Shown: one piece after another, positions 1 through 7,697 of the stretch
Position numbering within the stretch: the first letter of the stretch is position 1
Layout: the number at the start of each line of letters is the position of its first letter
Source: Candidatus Sumerlaeota bacterium
GTDB lineage: Bacteria > Sumerlaeota > Sumerlaeia > JAFGJS01
Length of the DNA: 64,000 bases
Direction of reading: 5' to 3'
Assembly: GCA_016928995.1 (NCBI GenBank)
Contig: JAFGJS010000037.1
Coordinates: 1 to 64,000 of the forward strand
Made by a program: the position numbers and the translations under genes
Notes under the pieces: generated by a model
Database searches by the model: none
What the model saw: the letters and a program-made list of their open reading frames with translations, nothing else
What the model was told of the DNA's origin: nothing

Positions 1-92
1 GAGTCAAGCATAACACGCTTGTCAAGCGGGCTAAAATCGTGCCAATCTTTTTTTTGAGCGTGAAGAGGTTCTCCGACGCGCTCCTAGCATTT

Positions 93-260
93 TCTCGTCC
101 CTGTCGGGACGGGTGCATTGCCGATGCGTGTTTCCGGCCCTGCCGTGACGGTTGCGATGCCGCCAAGCCGCGAAGGCCGCAACAACATGCAAACTGAAAA
201 CCTCTTTGCGCTTCTTCGCGTCATCGCGCCTTTGCGTTCAATGTAGTTTGTTCTCTTGCT
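93..260. repeat. Intergenic dispersed-type repeat with small hairpin
   Basis: The first 413 bases hold no convincing gene. A short hairpin (CGTCCC, loop, GGGACG) lies near 97-112. Around 160-255 the sequence is built from words such as TTTGCGCTTCTTCGCG and CGCCTTTGCGTTCAATG. This resembles the 'cgcaaagacgcgaag' class of intergenic repeats seen in many environmental genomes, and it is related in style to the CGCAGAGACGCAGAG element at 40590-40640. A 69-codon minus-strand reading frame across it is best read as a phantom. Confidence 0.45.
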
Positions 261-413
261 TTCCATCAGGTTTATTCTCTTGACATAAAACATCCTTTTA
301 TGCTCTGGCTCAGCCCAATCTCGATCGACCTTGCGACATCAACTTGCAGAAGCGGCGAAAAACTCGACACCGCCGCTGATGTCATGAACAATAAGATCAT
401 GGAGGGTTTTGTT

Positions 414-1064
414 ATGAACGAGCTTCTTTCAGGGATTGGTGCAGCTTCGGGGGCGATTGCACTTTGGCTAGTCTATGTCTTACGAAAAAGCGCTCAGGAA
501 TACATTGACGAGAAAGCAAAGAACTTAGCCACTCGGGAGGATATTGGACGGATTACTGCTGAAGTCGAAGCTGTTAAAGCGAATTACCTTCGTCAAACTC
601 ACGCATGGAAATGGATTTTTGAGAAAGAATACGAAATATTACGGAATGTCTGGGATTCGACTTGGGAACTTCAAGCTACTGTGAGATCCTTAAAGCCCTT
701 GTGGGATCATCTTCCCGAGAATAAAGAAGAGAAGATGGAGGAGTTCAGAAAGCGATATAATGATTACATAAAAACGGTTCAAAAATTCCAAGATATGGTG
801 ATGAAGAATCGACCGTTTATTCCGCCCGTAATCTATGAAACCTGTCTTGAATTGAGCTCTATTGTGGGCGTACTGCAGAACGATTTTATGTCATCGTTTA
901 CCCCCCCTTACTATTCCGACTGTAAAAAAATTTTGGATTGCGGAAGGAAACTTGAAAAGAAACTTGACGAGCTGAATCAGGCAATTCGAAAGCACGTTCA
1001 TGGTGTTATTCAGGATGCTCAACAAGGTATTCAGCCAGACACCTATGTCACTGACCTGGAATAA
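414..1064 (+). CDS. Hypothetical single-pass membrane protein with coiled coil
   Basis: I do not recognise a named function. The start at 414 is chosen because a GGAGGG ribosome site sits 7 bases upstream; in-frame ATGs at 300 and 384 lack one. The 216-residue product has one N-terminal membrane helix (about residues 3-22, LLSGIGAASGAIALWLVYVL). A charged helical segment follows, containing KNLATREDIGRITAEVEAVK, which resembles a motif of short accessory-region membrane proteins. The rest is predicted helical, with few glycines and many Lys/Glu. Base composition is clearly more AT-rich than the downstream housekeeping genes, suggesting an accessory or transferred gene. It stands alone on its strand between repeat-rich spacers. 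The gene call is fairly sure; the function is unknown. Confidence 0.7.
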   Translation: MNELLSGIGAASGAIALWLVYVLRKSAQEYIDEKAKNLATREDIGRITAEVEAVKANYLRQTHAWKWIFEKEYEILRNVWDSTWELQATVRSLKPLWDHLPENKEEKMEEFRKRYNDYIKTVQKFQDMVMKNRPFIPPVIYETCLELSSIVGVLQNDFMSSFTPPYYSDCKKILDCGRKLEKKLDELNQAIRKHVHGVIQDAQQGIQPDTYVTDLE

Positions 1065-1135
1065 CAAAAAAACTTCAACAAGCAGAATCAGTGTTTTTTG
1101 TCTTTATATTAAGGGCTGCCAGTTCAAAACGTGTT

Positions 1136-1513
1136 TCAAACGTCTTATTTGCAGCTGAAAATGCCTCATTCGCAGTTTCAAATGCCTCGTTTGAAGCTGC
1201 ATTTGCCGTATTTGAAGCTTAAAATGCCTCATTCGAAGCTTAAAACGTCGCATTCGCGGCTTCAAATGCCTCATTTCAAGCTTCGTTTGCCTCGTTTGCA
1301 GCTGGATTTGCCTCATTTGAAGCTTCAAATGCCTTAAATGAAGCTTCATTTGCCTCGGATGAAGCGTGAGTTGCCTCAAATAACGCTTCATTTGCCATAG
1401 ATGAAGCGTGATCTGTCTCATATGAGAGATGATATGTCACAGATGAAGCGTGATCTGCCACGGATGATGCGTGATATGCCATGGATGAAGCTGCATTTGC
1501 CTCGGATGCGCCG
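1136..1513. repeat. 21-bp tandem array, 18 imperfect copies
   Basis: Read in steps of 21 bases from 1136, the sequence gives 18 consecutive variants of one unit with a core like TTTGCCTCATTTGAAGCT. Units begin at 1136, 1157, 1178 and so on to 1493. Unit junctions often form the perfect palindrome CATTTGAAGCTTCAAATG. Because 21 is a multiple of 3 and stops are rare, several reading frames on both strands stay open. They give heptad-like phantom peptides (for example MPHSKLK on plus, RHLKLQM on minus). No ribosome site, conserved start or non-repeat protein part supports real coding. There are no unique spacers, so this is not a CRISPR. Confidence 0.9.
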
Positions 1514-1532
1514 CCGTATTGCGGGCATCATT

Positions 1533-1789
1533 GTCCCGAAGGGACATAGGAGCGTAGCCGGGGATGACTGAGGCCCAAGGCCGAAGGAATCCCCGGTAAC
1601 GGCGAAGCGCCATCGAGTCCCGCAAGGGATGAAGGAAAACATCATGGCACACACGGGCACATGCGGCCTTCCGTGTGTGCATCGATCCCTCGTTCCTTCG
1701 GAACTCGAGCTTCACCGTTTTCGACCGGGGACTCGCTCAGCCTAAAGGCATCGCTCATCCCCGGCTACGATCCTTCGTCCCTTCGGGAC
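1533..1789. repeat. Large inverted-repeat element with nested hairpin
   Basis: Left arm 1533-1597 and right arm 1725-1789 are imperfect reverse complements. Shared blocks include GTCCCGAAGGGAC (1533-1545; reverse complement at 1777-1789) and CGTAGCCGGGGATGA (1553-1567; reverse complement at 1755-1769). Inside the loop is a second perfect hairpin, GCACACACGG (1647-1656) against CCGTGTGTGC (1671-1680). The element follows the 21-bp array after about 20 bases and ends about 175 bases before the aldo/keto reductase start. Open frames across it are repeat translations. Confidence 0.8.
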
Positions 1790-1963
1790 GATAACGACTG
1801 TAGGCAAGATGCCCGCAATATGAGAATCGGACGGTTTGCCGCAACAGAAGCGAGATGCGCGTCCGTTAGGCCGATTTACATTATTTTGTGGCGGGTTCCG
1901 CGCGATGTGCGCATAATGCCGCACTTCAGTCATTGGATGCAAAACACGAAAGGATACGGGCCA

Positions 1964-2950
1964 ATGGAATATCGTCAACTTGGACATAGCGAGGTGAAGG
2001 TTTCGGAGATCAGCCTGGGCTGCTGGACGATGGGCGGGCTGAATTGGGTCAATGGCACGCCGAATGGCTGGGCCAATGTGGATGAGGATGCGGTCACCGG
2101 GGCGATCAAGATCGCCGTGGACGCGGGCGTGAATCACTTCGACAACGCCGACGTGTACGGCAACGGCAAGGCGGAGCGCATGCTGGCGCGCGTGCTGAAG
2201 AAACTCGGGCTGAAGTCCGAGGATTTCATCATCGCCACCAAGGTCGGGCATCATCCGGGCACGGCGGAGCATGCCTACGAGCCGCGGCACATCCGGCATC
2301 AGTGCGAGCAGTCGCTGATCAATCTGCAGCGCGACTACATCGACGTGTATTATCTGCACCACGGGTGGTTCGGCGAGAACGACAAGTACCTGCAAGGGGC
2401 GGCGGATGTACTCGATCAACTCGTGCAGGAGGGCAAGATTCGCGTCAAGGGCCAGTCGGCGTATGGCGCGGGCGACTTCATCAAGGCCGTGCCCGTGGTC
2501 AAGCCGGCAGTACTGCAGAGCTGGGCGCACGCGATGGACACGCAGTTCATCCGTCCCGGCAGCGACGTGGCGCAGCTGATGGAGGAGCACAAGATGTCCT
2601 TCGTCGCTTTCAGTCCGTTGCGCCAGGGGATTCTGCTCGACAAGTTCGACCCGGACAATCCGCCACAGTTCGAGGAGGGTGATCATCGGAAGAATAATGG
2701 CAGTTTCCAACCGGAGTACTTGCGACAGGTGAAGCCAAAGATGGCGCAGTTGAAGGAGCGCTTCGGCGATTCGATCGAGGATCTGGCCTCCGTGGCGTTG
2801 CGCTATGTGCTGAACTACCCCAACGTGGCGTGCGTGATCCCGGGTTTCCGCAATGAGCGTCAGGTGGCGTGTAACCTTTCGGGCGCCGGGCGTCAGTTGA
2901 ATGAGGACGATATGAAATTCGTCCGGGAGCTGCTGGAAGCGGGCAAGTGA
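1964..2950 (+). CDS. Aldo/keto reductase family oxidoreductase
   Basis: A 328-residue NADPH-dependent aldo/keto reductase of the potassium-channel-beta/YghZ-like branch. It would reduce a carbonyl substrate that cannot be named from sequence. The start at 1964 gives the family N-terminus (MEYRQLGHSEVKVSEISLGC) and has GAAAGGA nine bases upstream. An upstream in-frame extension to 1661 reads through the inverted repeat and is rejected. The catalytic tetrad is visible as Asp60 and Tyr65 (HFDNADVYGNG), Lys93 (IIATKVGH) and His132/133 (DVYYLHH). The C-terminal barrel strand and cofactor region (YPNVACVIPGFRNERQV) are present. Length is normal. The gene appears monocistronic, flanked by repeat-filled spacers. 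Confidence 0.92.
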   Translation: MEYRQLGHSEVKVSEISLGCWTMGGLNWVNGTPNGWANVDEDAVTGAIKIAVDAGVNHFDNADVYGNGKAERMLARVLKKLGLKSEDFIIATKVGHHPGTAEHAYEPRHIRHQCEQSLINLQRDYIDVYYLHHGWFGENDKYLQGAADVLDQLVQEGKIRVKGQSAYGAGDFIKAVPVVKPAVLQSWAHAMDTQFIRPGSDVAQLMEEHKMSFVAFSPLRQGILLDKFDPDNPPQFEEGDHRKNNGSFQPEYLRQVKPKMAQLKERFGDSIEDLASVALRYVLNYPNVACVIPGFRNERQVACNLSGAGRQLNEDDMKFVRELLEAGK

Positions 2951-2951
2951 G

Positions 2952-3092
2952 GAAATACTAAATTCGAAATCAGAAATCCGAAACAAATTCGAGACCGAAA
3001 AATTCGAATGCTCCAAACATCATTGGGATTTCGTTTAGGTCATTTGGATTTTGAATTTGTTTCGGATTTAGTGCTTAGAATTTCGAATTTAA
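2952..3092. repeat. Inverted repeat of 7-bp GGATTTC-type words
   Basis: Left arm 2952-2995 contains AAATTCGAAATCAGAAATCC and related words. The right arm, 3049-3090, contains TTGTTTCGGATTTAG and AGAATTTCGAATTT, its approximate reverse complement. A second one-armed copy of the same vocabulary lies at 3904-3966. The element follows the stop codon of the aldo/keto reductase and could form a long AT-rich hairpin in the transcript. Confidence 0.7.
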
Positions 3093-3223
3093 CGACTACA
3101 AAACCCGACGGATCTGTTACATACTGCGCGCCTTTCTCCCTTTTCGCGGATAATTGTGCTTGACCGCTTTCCGGCGGAAGGATAACTGTTGGCCTGCAAA
3201 GGAATGGAGGCCGGGAGCGGATT

Positions 3224-3838
3224 ATGATCGCGGTGATCGACTACGGAATGGGAAACGTGCGCAGCGTGGTGAAGGCGTTCGCCAGCCTGGGCTATGAGGT
3301 CAGCATCACATGCTCGCCCAAGGTGATCGAGCGCGCGAGCCACGTCGTGCTGCCGGGCGTCGGGGCGTTTGGCGACGCCATGCAGGAACTGAACAATCGC
3401 AATCTGACCGGCGCGATTCGCGACACGGCGCGCGACGGCACGCCGTTTCTGGGCATTTGCATCGGACTGCAGGTGCTGTTCGACTCCAGCGAGGAGAATC
3501 CGGGCGTGCCCGGACTCGGTCTGATCCCCGGCACGGTCAAGCGCTTTCAGCCTGCCGATCCGGAGCTCAAGGTTCCGCATATGGGGTGGAACCGGCTGAC
3601 GTTCGTGCGGCGTCCTCCGCTCGCGGAAGGTCTGGCGGAGAATCCGTTCGTCTATTTCGTGCATTCGTTTTACACCGCTCCGGCCGACGAGGCCGTGACC
3701 GCCGCCACAACGGAATATGACGTAACGTTCACCTCGATGATCTGGCGCGACAACATGTTTGCGACGCAATTCCACCCGGAAAAGAGCCAGGCCACAGGGC
3801 TGCAAATGCTGAAGAATTTCGCGGAACTCAAGATTTGA
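3224..3838 (+). CDS. hisH: Imidazole glycerol phosphate synthase, glutamine amidotransferase subunit
   Basis: HisH hydrolyses glutamine and passes ammonia to HisF, which makes imidazole glycerol phosphate and AICAR in histidine biosynthesis. The 204-residue protein is a class I glutamine amidotransferase. The nucleophile is Cys79 in FLGICIGLQVLF; the rest of the triad is His184 and Glu186 in QFHPEKSQ. The HisH-specific oxyanion/channel region is seen in MGWNRL and YFVHSFY. The start has GGAG six bases upstream. No hisF, hisA or other histidine gene lies within the window on either side, so the subunit is encoded away from its partner here. It is separated from its neighbours by repeat elements. 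Confidence 0.95.
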   Translation: MIAVIDYGMGNVRSVVKAFASLGYEVSITCSPKVIERASHVVLPGVGAFGDAMQELNNRNLTGAIRDTARDGTPFLGICIGLQVLFDSSEENPGVPGLGLIPGTVKRFQPADPELKVPHMGWNRLTFVRRPPLAEGLAENPFVYFVHSFYTAPADEAVTAATTEYDVTFTSMIWRDNMFATQFHPEKSQATGLQMLKNFAELKI

Positions 3839-3840
3839 AC

Positions 3841-3966
3841 TTCCGGGTTCCGGGTTCCGGGTTTCGGGTTCCGTAACAAAATGCCGGTATTGTTGTCTTA
3901 AGTTTAGGATTTTGAATTTAGAATTTGTTTCGGATTTCGGATTTCGGATTTAGCATTTGGAATTTT
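3841..3966. repeat. Two short-period repeats (TTCCGGG, then GGATTTC words)
   Basis: Bases 3841-3873 are a 7-bp-period run of TTCCGGG variants. After a 30-base gap, 3904-3966 is a 7-bp-period run (GTTTCGGATTTCGGATTT) matching one arm of the 2952-3092 element. Together they fill the hisH to LolA-like spacer. The second ends about 25 bases before the next start codon. Confidence 0.75.
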
Positions 3967-3991
3967 TCATTCCGTTCTTGTTGGAGAAAAT

Positions 3992-4768
3992 ATGTTGCGC
4001 AATTTGACATACGCCGCCATGGCGCTCGTATTGACGCTTGCTCCTTGTGCCTTGGCGCAGGAGGCGACAACGTCCACGGCTCAGCTGGATGAAGCGCCCA
4101 CGACGCCGCCGATGATCGCGCGTTATGATCCCGATGCGCTGGACTGGCTGAAAAAGATCGAAGAGAAGCACCAGACGATTCAGCGCGTGGTCGCGGAATT
4201 CGACCAGGTCAAGATGAACTCCTTGTTCCTTGAGGAAATCCGCTCGATCGGGATCTTGCGCTACATCAAGCCCGACCGGCTGATGATCGTGTATAATCCG
4301 CCGGAAAAAATCAGCGAGTTGGACCGCGAGGATAATCCGGTGCTGTATAATTATTTGATCGGCGACGTCTTTTGGGTTTACAATCCGTCGATCAAGCAGG
4401 CGGACAAGTTTTATCTCAAGCATGAAGACGACGAGCAGCGGCGCATCAATGAAATGCTGATCGGCTTCGGCGCGTCCGTGGAGCAGCTCAAGGCGCACTT
4501 TCGCATCGCGATCTTGCCGGTCGCGCCGGATGGAGCGGCCGGGATCCGGTTCGTTCCGCTGCCGGAGAACGAAGACCGCCTGTTTAAAAGCATGGAACTC
4601 TACATCTCCAAAAAAGAGCTGCGGCCGTTGATGTTTCATTTTGTTGACAGTCAAAGCGACGATGAAACGACCGTGACGATCAAAAATGTGCTGTGGAACG
4701 TCGAAGTGGACGAGAAGCTGTTTGAGCTGGATTTTCCGCGCGACGTGGAGATAATAGAGCGCAATTAA
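3992..4768 (+). CDS. LolA-like outer-membrane lipoprotein carrier
   Basis: A probable periplasmic chaperone of the LolA fold, which ferries lipoproteins from the inner to the outer membrane. The 258-residue product begins with a signal peptide (hydrophobic to about residue 18, cleavage near CALA-QE). It then has a low-complexity linker and the LolA-like core. Hallmarks are the VAEFDQ strand followed by IGILRYIKPDRLMIVYNPPE, the G-x-L-x-x-x-x-P-x-R pattern of the family. GGAG lies 5 bases before the ATG at 3992. The next gene is an LptE-like lipoprotein, so the pair looks like an outer-membrane biogenesis module. No lolCDE is nearby. Similarity is judged by motif only; a DUF4292/LolA-superfamily relative is possible. 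Confidence 0.75.
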   Translation: MLRNLTYAAMALVLTLAPCALAQEATTSTAQLDEAPTTPPMIARYDPDALDWLKKIEEKHQTIQRVVAEFDQVKMNSLFLEEIRSIGILRYIKPDRLMIVYNPPEKISELDREDNPVLYNYLIGDVFWVYNPSIKQADKFYLKHEDDEQRRINEMLIGFGASVEQLKAHFRIAILPVAPDGAAGIRFVPLPENEDRLFKSMELYISKKELRPLMFHFVDSQSDDETTVTIKNVLWNVEVDEKLFELDFPRDVEIIERN

Positions 4769-4843
4769 CAATCAGAATTTCTGAATGGCAGTTTCACATC
4801 AGTTGCTCGCTTTTGCTTTTGATCCTGCCCGGCATTGAATTTT

Positions 4844-4880
4844 TGGATTGAGATTAAGAGTAAGATTAGGATTAAGAACG
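4844..4880 (+). repeat. GATTAAG/GATTAGG hexamer repeat before the LptE-like gene
   Basis: The stretch reads as GATTAA, GAGTAA, GATTAG and GATTAA in 6-base steps. It ends 15 bases before the start codon at 4896, just ahead of the AAAAGGA ribosome site. The same words occur in the same orientation relative to the gene at 33874-33902 and, on the minus strand, at 14866-14894. Confidence 0.75.
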
Positions 4881-4895
4881 ATAAAAGGACGCCCC

Positions 4896-5519
4896 ATGAA
4901 TAATCCTTCCCTCCGCCGATGCATGCCCCTGGCCTGCGGGTTGACGCTGCTGATCGCCACGACGCTGCAAACCGGATGCGTGCGGATTCCATATTCACGC
5001 CAACTGCCCGACGCGATCCGTTCGGTGTATGTCCCCATGGCGCAAAACGAGACCGCTGAGCCGGGATTGGAAGAGCAGCTGACCACGCAGATGCAGGAGG
5101 AGCTCCTGCGCGACGGCCGGCTGCAGGTGCGCAATCGCGGCGGCGCGGACATGACGCTGCACGTTGTCGTCAAAAATTGGGATACGCGCAGCGAGGCCTT
5201 CCACAACGATGAATTCGCGGTCAGCACGCGCGTGGAGATCAAGGGCGCGGCTTACCTGTATAATCCCGAGGACCGGCTGCGGGAAAACCCGGTGATGTCA
5301 TGGTCGGAGATCGCGTACGACACGACATATCCCAGCGATGCGCGTTTTTCACAAGCGACGCTCGATGTGGACGGCAAACGCCGCGTGCTGGAGGGCTTCG
5401 CCCGGGAGGTTGTGCTTGCCGTGTTGAGTCAAGCCACGGATGAAGCCATCGAGCGCGAAAAGCAAAAGGCGGAAGGCGCGCTCGAAGCGCAAGTCAGTCC
5501 GAATCCGCCGCAACTTTAA
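4896..5519 (+). CDS. LptE-like LPS-assembly lipoprotein
   Basis: A 207-residue probable outer-membrane lipoprotein of the LptE superfamily. LptE plugs the LptD barrel that inserts lipopolysaccharide into the outer leaflet. The start at 4896 follows AAAAGGA; the in-frame extension to 4848 merely translates an upstream repeat. The signal peptide ends at a lipobox-like LQTGC with Cys28 as the expected lipidated residue. The core matches the family pattern: a strand (IRSVYVPMAQN), then EPGLEEQLTTQMQEELLRDG, then RLQVRNRGGADMTLHVVV. The C-terminal helix is Lys/Glu-rich and ends in a short tail. LptD is not in the window. The placement next to a LolA-like gene and the heptosyltransferase at 33.9 kb fit an LPS-bearing outer membrane. 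Confidence 0.75.
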   Translation: MNNPSLRRCMPLACGLTLLIATTLQTGCVRIPYSRQLPDAIRSVYVPMAQNETAEPGLEEQLTTQMQEELLRDGRLQVRNRGGADMTLHVVVKNWDTRSEAFHNDEFAVSTRVEIKGAAYLYNPEDRLRENPVMSWSEIAYDTTYPSDARFSQATLDVDGKRRVLEGFAREVVLAVLSQATDEAIEREKQKAEGALEAQVSPNPPQL

Positions 5520-5612
5520 ACTGCCGCCGCCGGAGCTTTTGCCCGGCCGATGATCGCATCCCCATGCTCCCGCGCGGATCCGCCGGCGGACGTCATCCCA
5601 AGGAACGCCCGC

Positions 5613-7679
5613 ATGCTCCGCTGGCTCAAGCACAATCACCTTCTGCTCATCACCACGCTGATGTTTCTCGGCAGCACGGCGTTGATCCTGTATTGGCTGG
5701 ACATCTCCATTTATCAGCCGAAGAAAAAAAGCATCATCATCGACCAGAACCTGTACTCGAACCTCAACTCCAACGACACCACAACGATCACCAAAATGGC
5801 CGGCAGCCTGATCTATTACACGCCTCGCGATCCTGAGAATGAGAATCAGGTGAAAAAGTACAATGAGGTCAAGGCGCAGGTGGCTCAGACTTACCATGCA
5901 ATCATCGCCAGCGACGACAACCTTTTTTACAACATCATCGTGCAGAACGAGAAATTGGAGATCATCTACAAGTTTGGCGAGCAAGAACTGCAGGAGATGA
6001 AGAAGACCGCAGGCGAAGAATACCTGCTGAAAACTCAACGCTTTAATACATATAAAAACTGTCTTTTCCTGCGAGGCTTCGAAGGCGTTTCAGGCGGCTA
6101 CATCGAGGACGGCAACGGCAATAAGCTGGGCCGTACGAGAATTTACTACACCACGCCGCCGAGCGAGGAATCGATCGAACTGCTCACGGAAAAATTCCGT
6201 TGGATCAGTTTGGGGATCGTGACGGGAATCGGATTGATTTATTTCTATCTGGTTTGGTTTCTCTTTCTGCCCGTGAAGCGCGTCGCCTCGCGCGTCGACG
6301 AAGTGCAGCAGCGCAATCCGCGCATCCTGCCCCGGCCCAAGTCGCTGCTGGAACGGCAATACAACACGCTCGCGCGCGATTCGCTGATGACGGCGATCAG
6401 CACTAGCCATGCGCAGTTGCTGTCGCAGAGTCGTCTGCCGGATCTGCAGGAGATGTTCAGTCAAATCGACCGGCTTATCATGCGCCATCTGCTGTTGGAA
6501 TCCATCGCTTTTTTCTCGGTGGAGCTCTCCGCCAGGAAAGCGCCGGTCAACTTCCAGCAAGTCACTCCGCCGGAAAGCGAACTCGACTTTATTGTGCAGT
6601 ATAAAATCGACCGCAAGCGTCGCGAGCAGATCGTGGAGGAATGCCTGAAGAGCGCGTCGTCCGGCGACAACAAATCCTTCCGCGCCTTTTTCGTTCCCGG
6701 ACGCTCCAACATTATCGCCGGATTGATCCGCATGCATCGCGGCCAGCGTTATTTCGAACTGGCGTTGTGCTGTTTGCCCCGGCGCATCAGCGGCGAAATG
6801 CGGAACTGGCTGCTCGAATCGCTGGCGCAGATCTGCCAGAACATTCATGGCGGCTTGCGTGTGCTGGAGGCGCAGAAGAATTTAATCTTTACGGAAAAAC
6901 GTCAGGCCAACATCAACCTTTCCCGGCAACTGGGGCATGACCTGACCAACGTGATCGCCACCAGCAAACTGGACCTGACCACGACGCGCATGTTTCTCAA
7001 GACTCCGGAAATGCAGAGCCTGGAATCGCCGCGCTTTATGATGTTCAAAAAGTCGATCGAGCATTTGGAAAACAACACGCGGTTTTTGCAGGAAATCGTC
7101 AATATTTACCGCGCCTTCTCTTACATCAAGCATCCGCGCTATGAAGAGGTGCAGCTGAATGAACTGCTGGAGAACATCTGCCAGATTTTCCGGCTGTCCA
7201 CCTCGCAGCGCTTCACCATCAACACCCGCTTCGATTCCGGCATGCCGCGCTGCAACCTGGAGGTGCGGCTGATCAAACTGGCGGTTTTCAACATCCTGAA
7301 CAATGCCGTGGAGGCGCTGAAACGAAAGGAGGATCAACAGTCCGAGGAGGCGATCACCGTGGAGACGCGGCATAAAACCGAAACCAAGGAAGCGGCCGTG
7401 CTGATCAGCGACACCGGTCCCGGCATTCGAGACGCCGCGGGAAACTTGTTGCAACCGGACGATTTGGAAAATATATTTGAACTAGGCGTTACAACCAAAG
7501 CGGAAGATACGCCGGGCGAAGGTCTCGGATTGAATTGGGTGAAGACCATCGTAATGGATTTTCACAAGGGTTCCATCCAGGCTCATAATCTGGACCGCGG
7601 CGGCGCGATGCTGCAAATCACGCTTTCCACGCAGCTGCCCGCGGGAGACTATCCCCAGCGCGAAGCCGCGACGAAATGA
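5613..7679 (+). CDS. Membrane sensor histidine kinase
   Basis: A 688-residue two-component sensor. The start at 5613 follows AAGGA by 8 bases; an earlier in-frame ATG at 5550 lacks a site. Layout: membrane helix at about residues 9-29, an extracytoplasmic domain of about 165 residues, a second helix at about 197-221 (WISLGIVTGIGLIYFYLVWF), a cytoplasmic region, then the kinase core. The phospho-acceptor is His442 in RQLGHDLTN. The N box reads NILNNAVEAL, G1 is DTGPGI and G2 is GEGLGLNW. The extracytoplasmic part is not a sensor domain I recognise. The response-regulator gene follows after 18 bases, so the two form an operon. The G boxes are intact, so the kinase should be active. Confidence 0.9.
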   Translation: MLRWLKHNHLLLITTLMFLGSTALILYWLDISIYQPKKKSIIIDQNLYSNLNSNDTTTITKMAGSLIYYTPRDPENENQVKKYNEVKAQVAQTYHAIIASDDNLFYNIIVQNEKLEIIYKFGEQELQEMKKTAGEEYLLKTQRFNTYKNCLFLRGFEGVSGGYIEDGNGNKLGRTRIYYTTPPSEESIELLTEKFRWISLGIVTGIGLIYFYLVWFLFLPVKRVASRVDEVQQRNPRILPRPKSLLERQYNTLARDSLMTAISTSHAQLLSQSRLPDLQEMFSQIDRLIMRHLLLESIAFFSVELSARKAPVNFQQVTPPESELDFIVQYKIDRKRREQIVEECLKSASSGDNKSFRAFFVPGRSNIIAGLIRMHRGQRYFELALCCLPRRISGEMRNWLLESLAQICQNIHGGLRVLEAQKNLIFTEKRQANINLSRQLGHDLTNVIATSKLDLTTTRMFLKTPEMQSLESPRFMMFKKSIEHLENNTRFLQEIVNIYRAFSYIKHPRYEEVQLNELLENICQIFRLSTSQRFTINTRFDSGMPRCNLEVRLIKLAVFNILNNAVEALKRKEDQQSEEAITVETRHKTETKEAAVLISDTGPGIRDAAGNLLQPDDLENIFELGVTTKAEDTPGEGLGLNWVKTIVMDFHKGSIQAHNLDRGGAMLQITLSTQLPAGDYPQREAATK

Positions 7680-7697
7680 CAACCGGAGCGCAATTCC

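Noticed and set aside
1104-1482. Open frames of 68-105 codons on both strands with Leu/Met/Arg/His heptads
   Set aside because: They are translations of the 21-bp array, whose unit length is a multiple of 3; there is no ribosome site and no non-repeat part.
1136-1513. Possible CRISPR array
   Set aside because: Units are contiguous with no unique spacers, and no cas genes are present.
1742-3016. 424-codon minus-strand frame
   Set aside because: It is antisense to the aldo/keto reductase, whose catalytic residues are clear on the plus strand; its composition is that of a shadow frame.
4765-5242. Minus-strand frames over the LptE-like gene
   Set aside because: Shadows; the plus-strand gene has a signal peptide, lipobox and family pattern.
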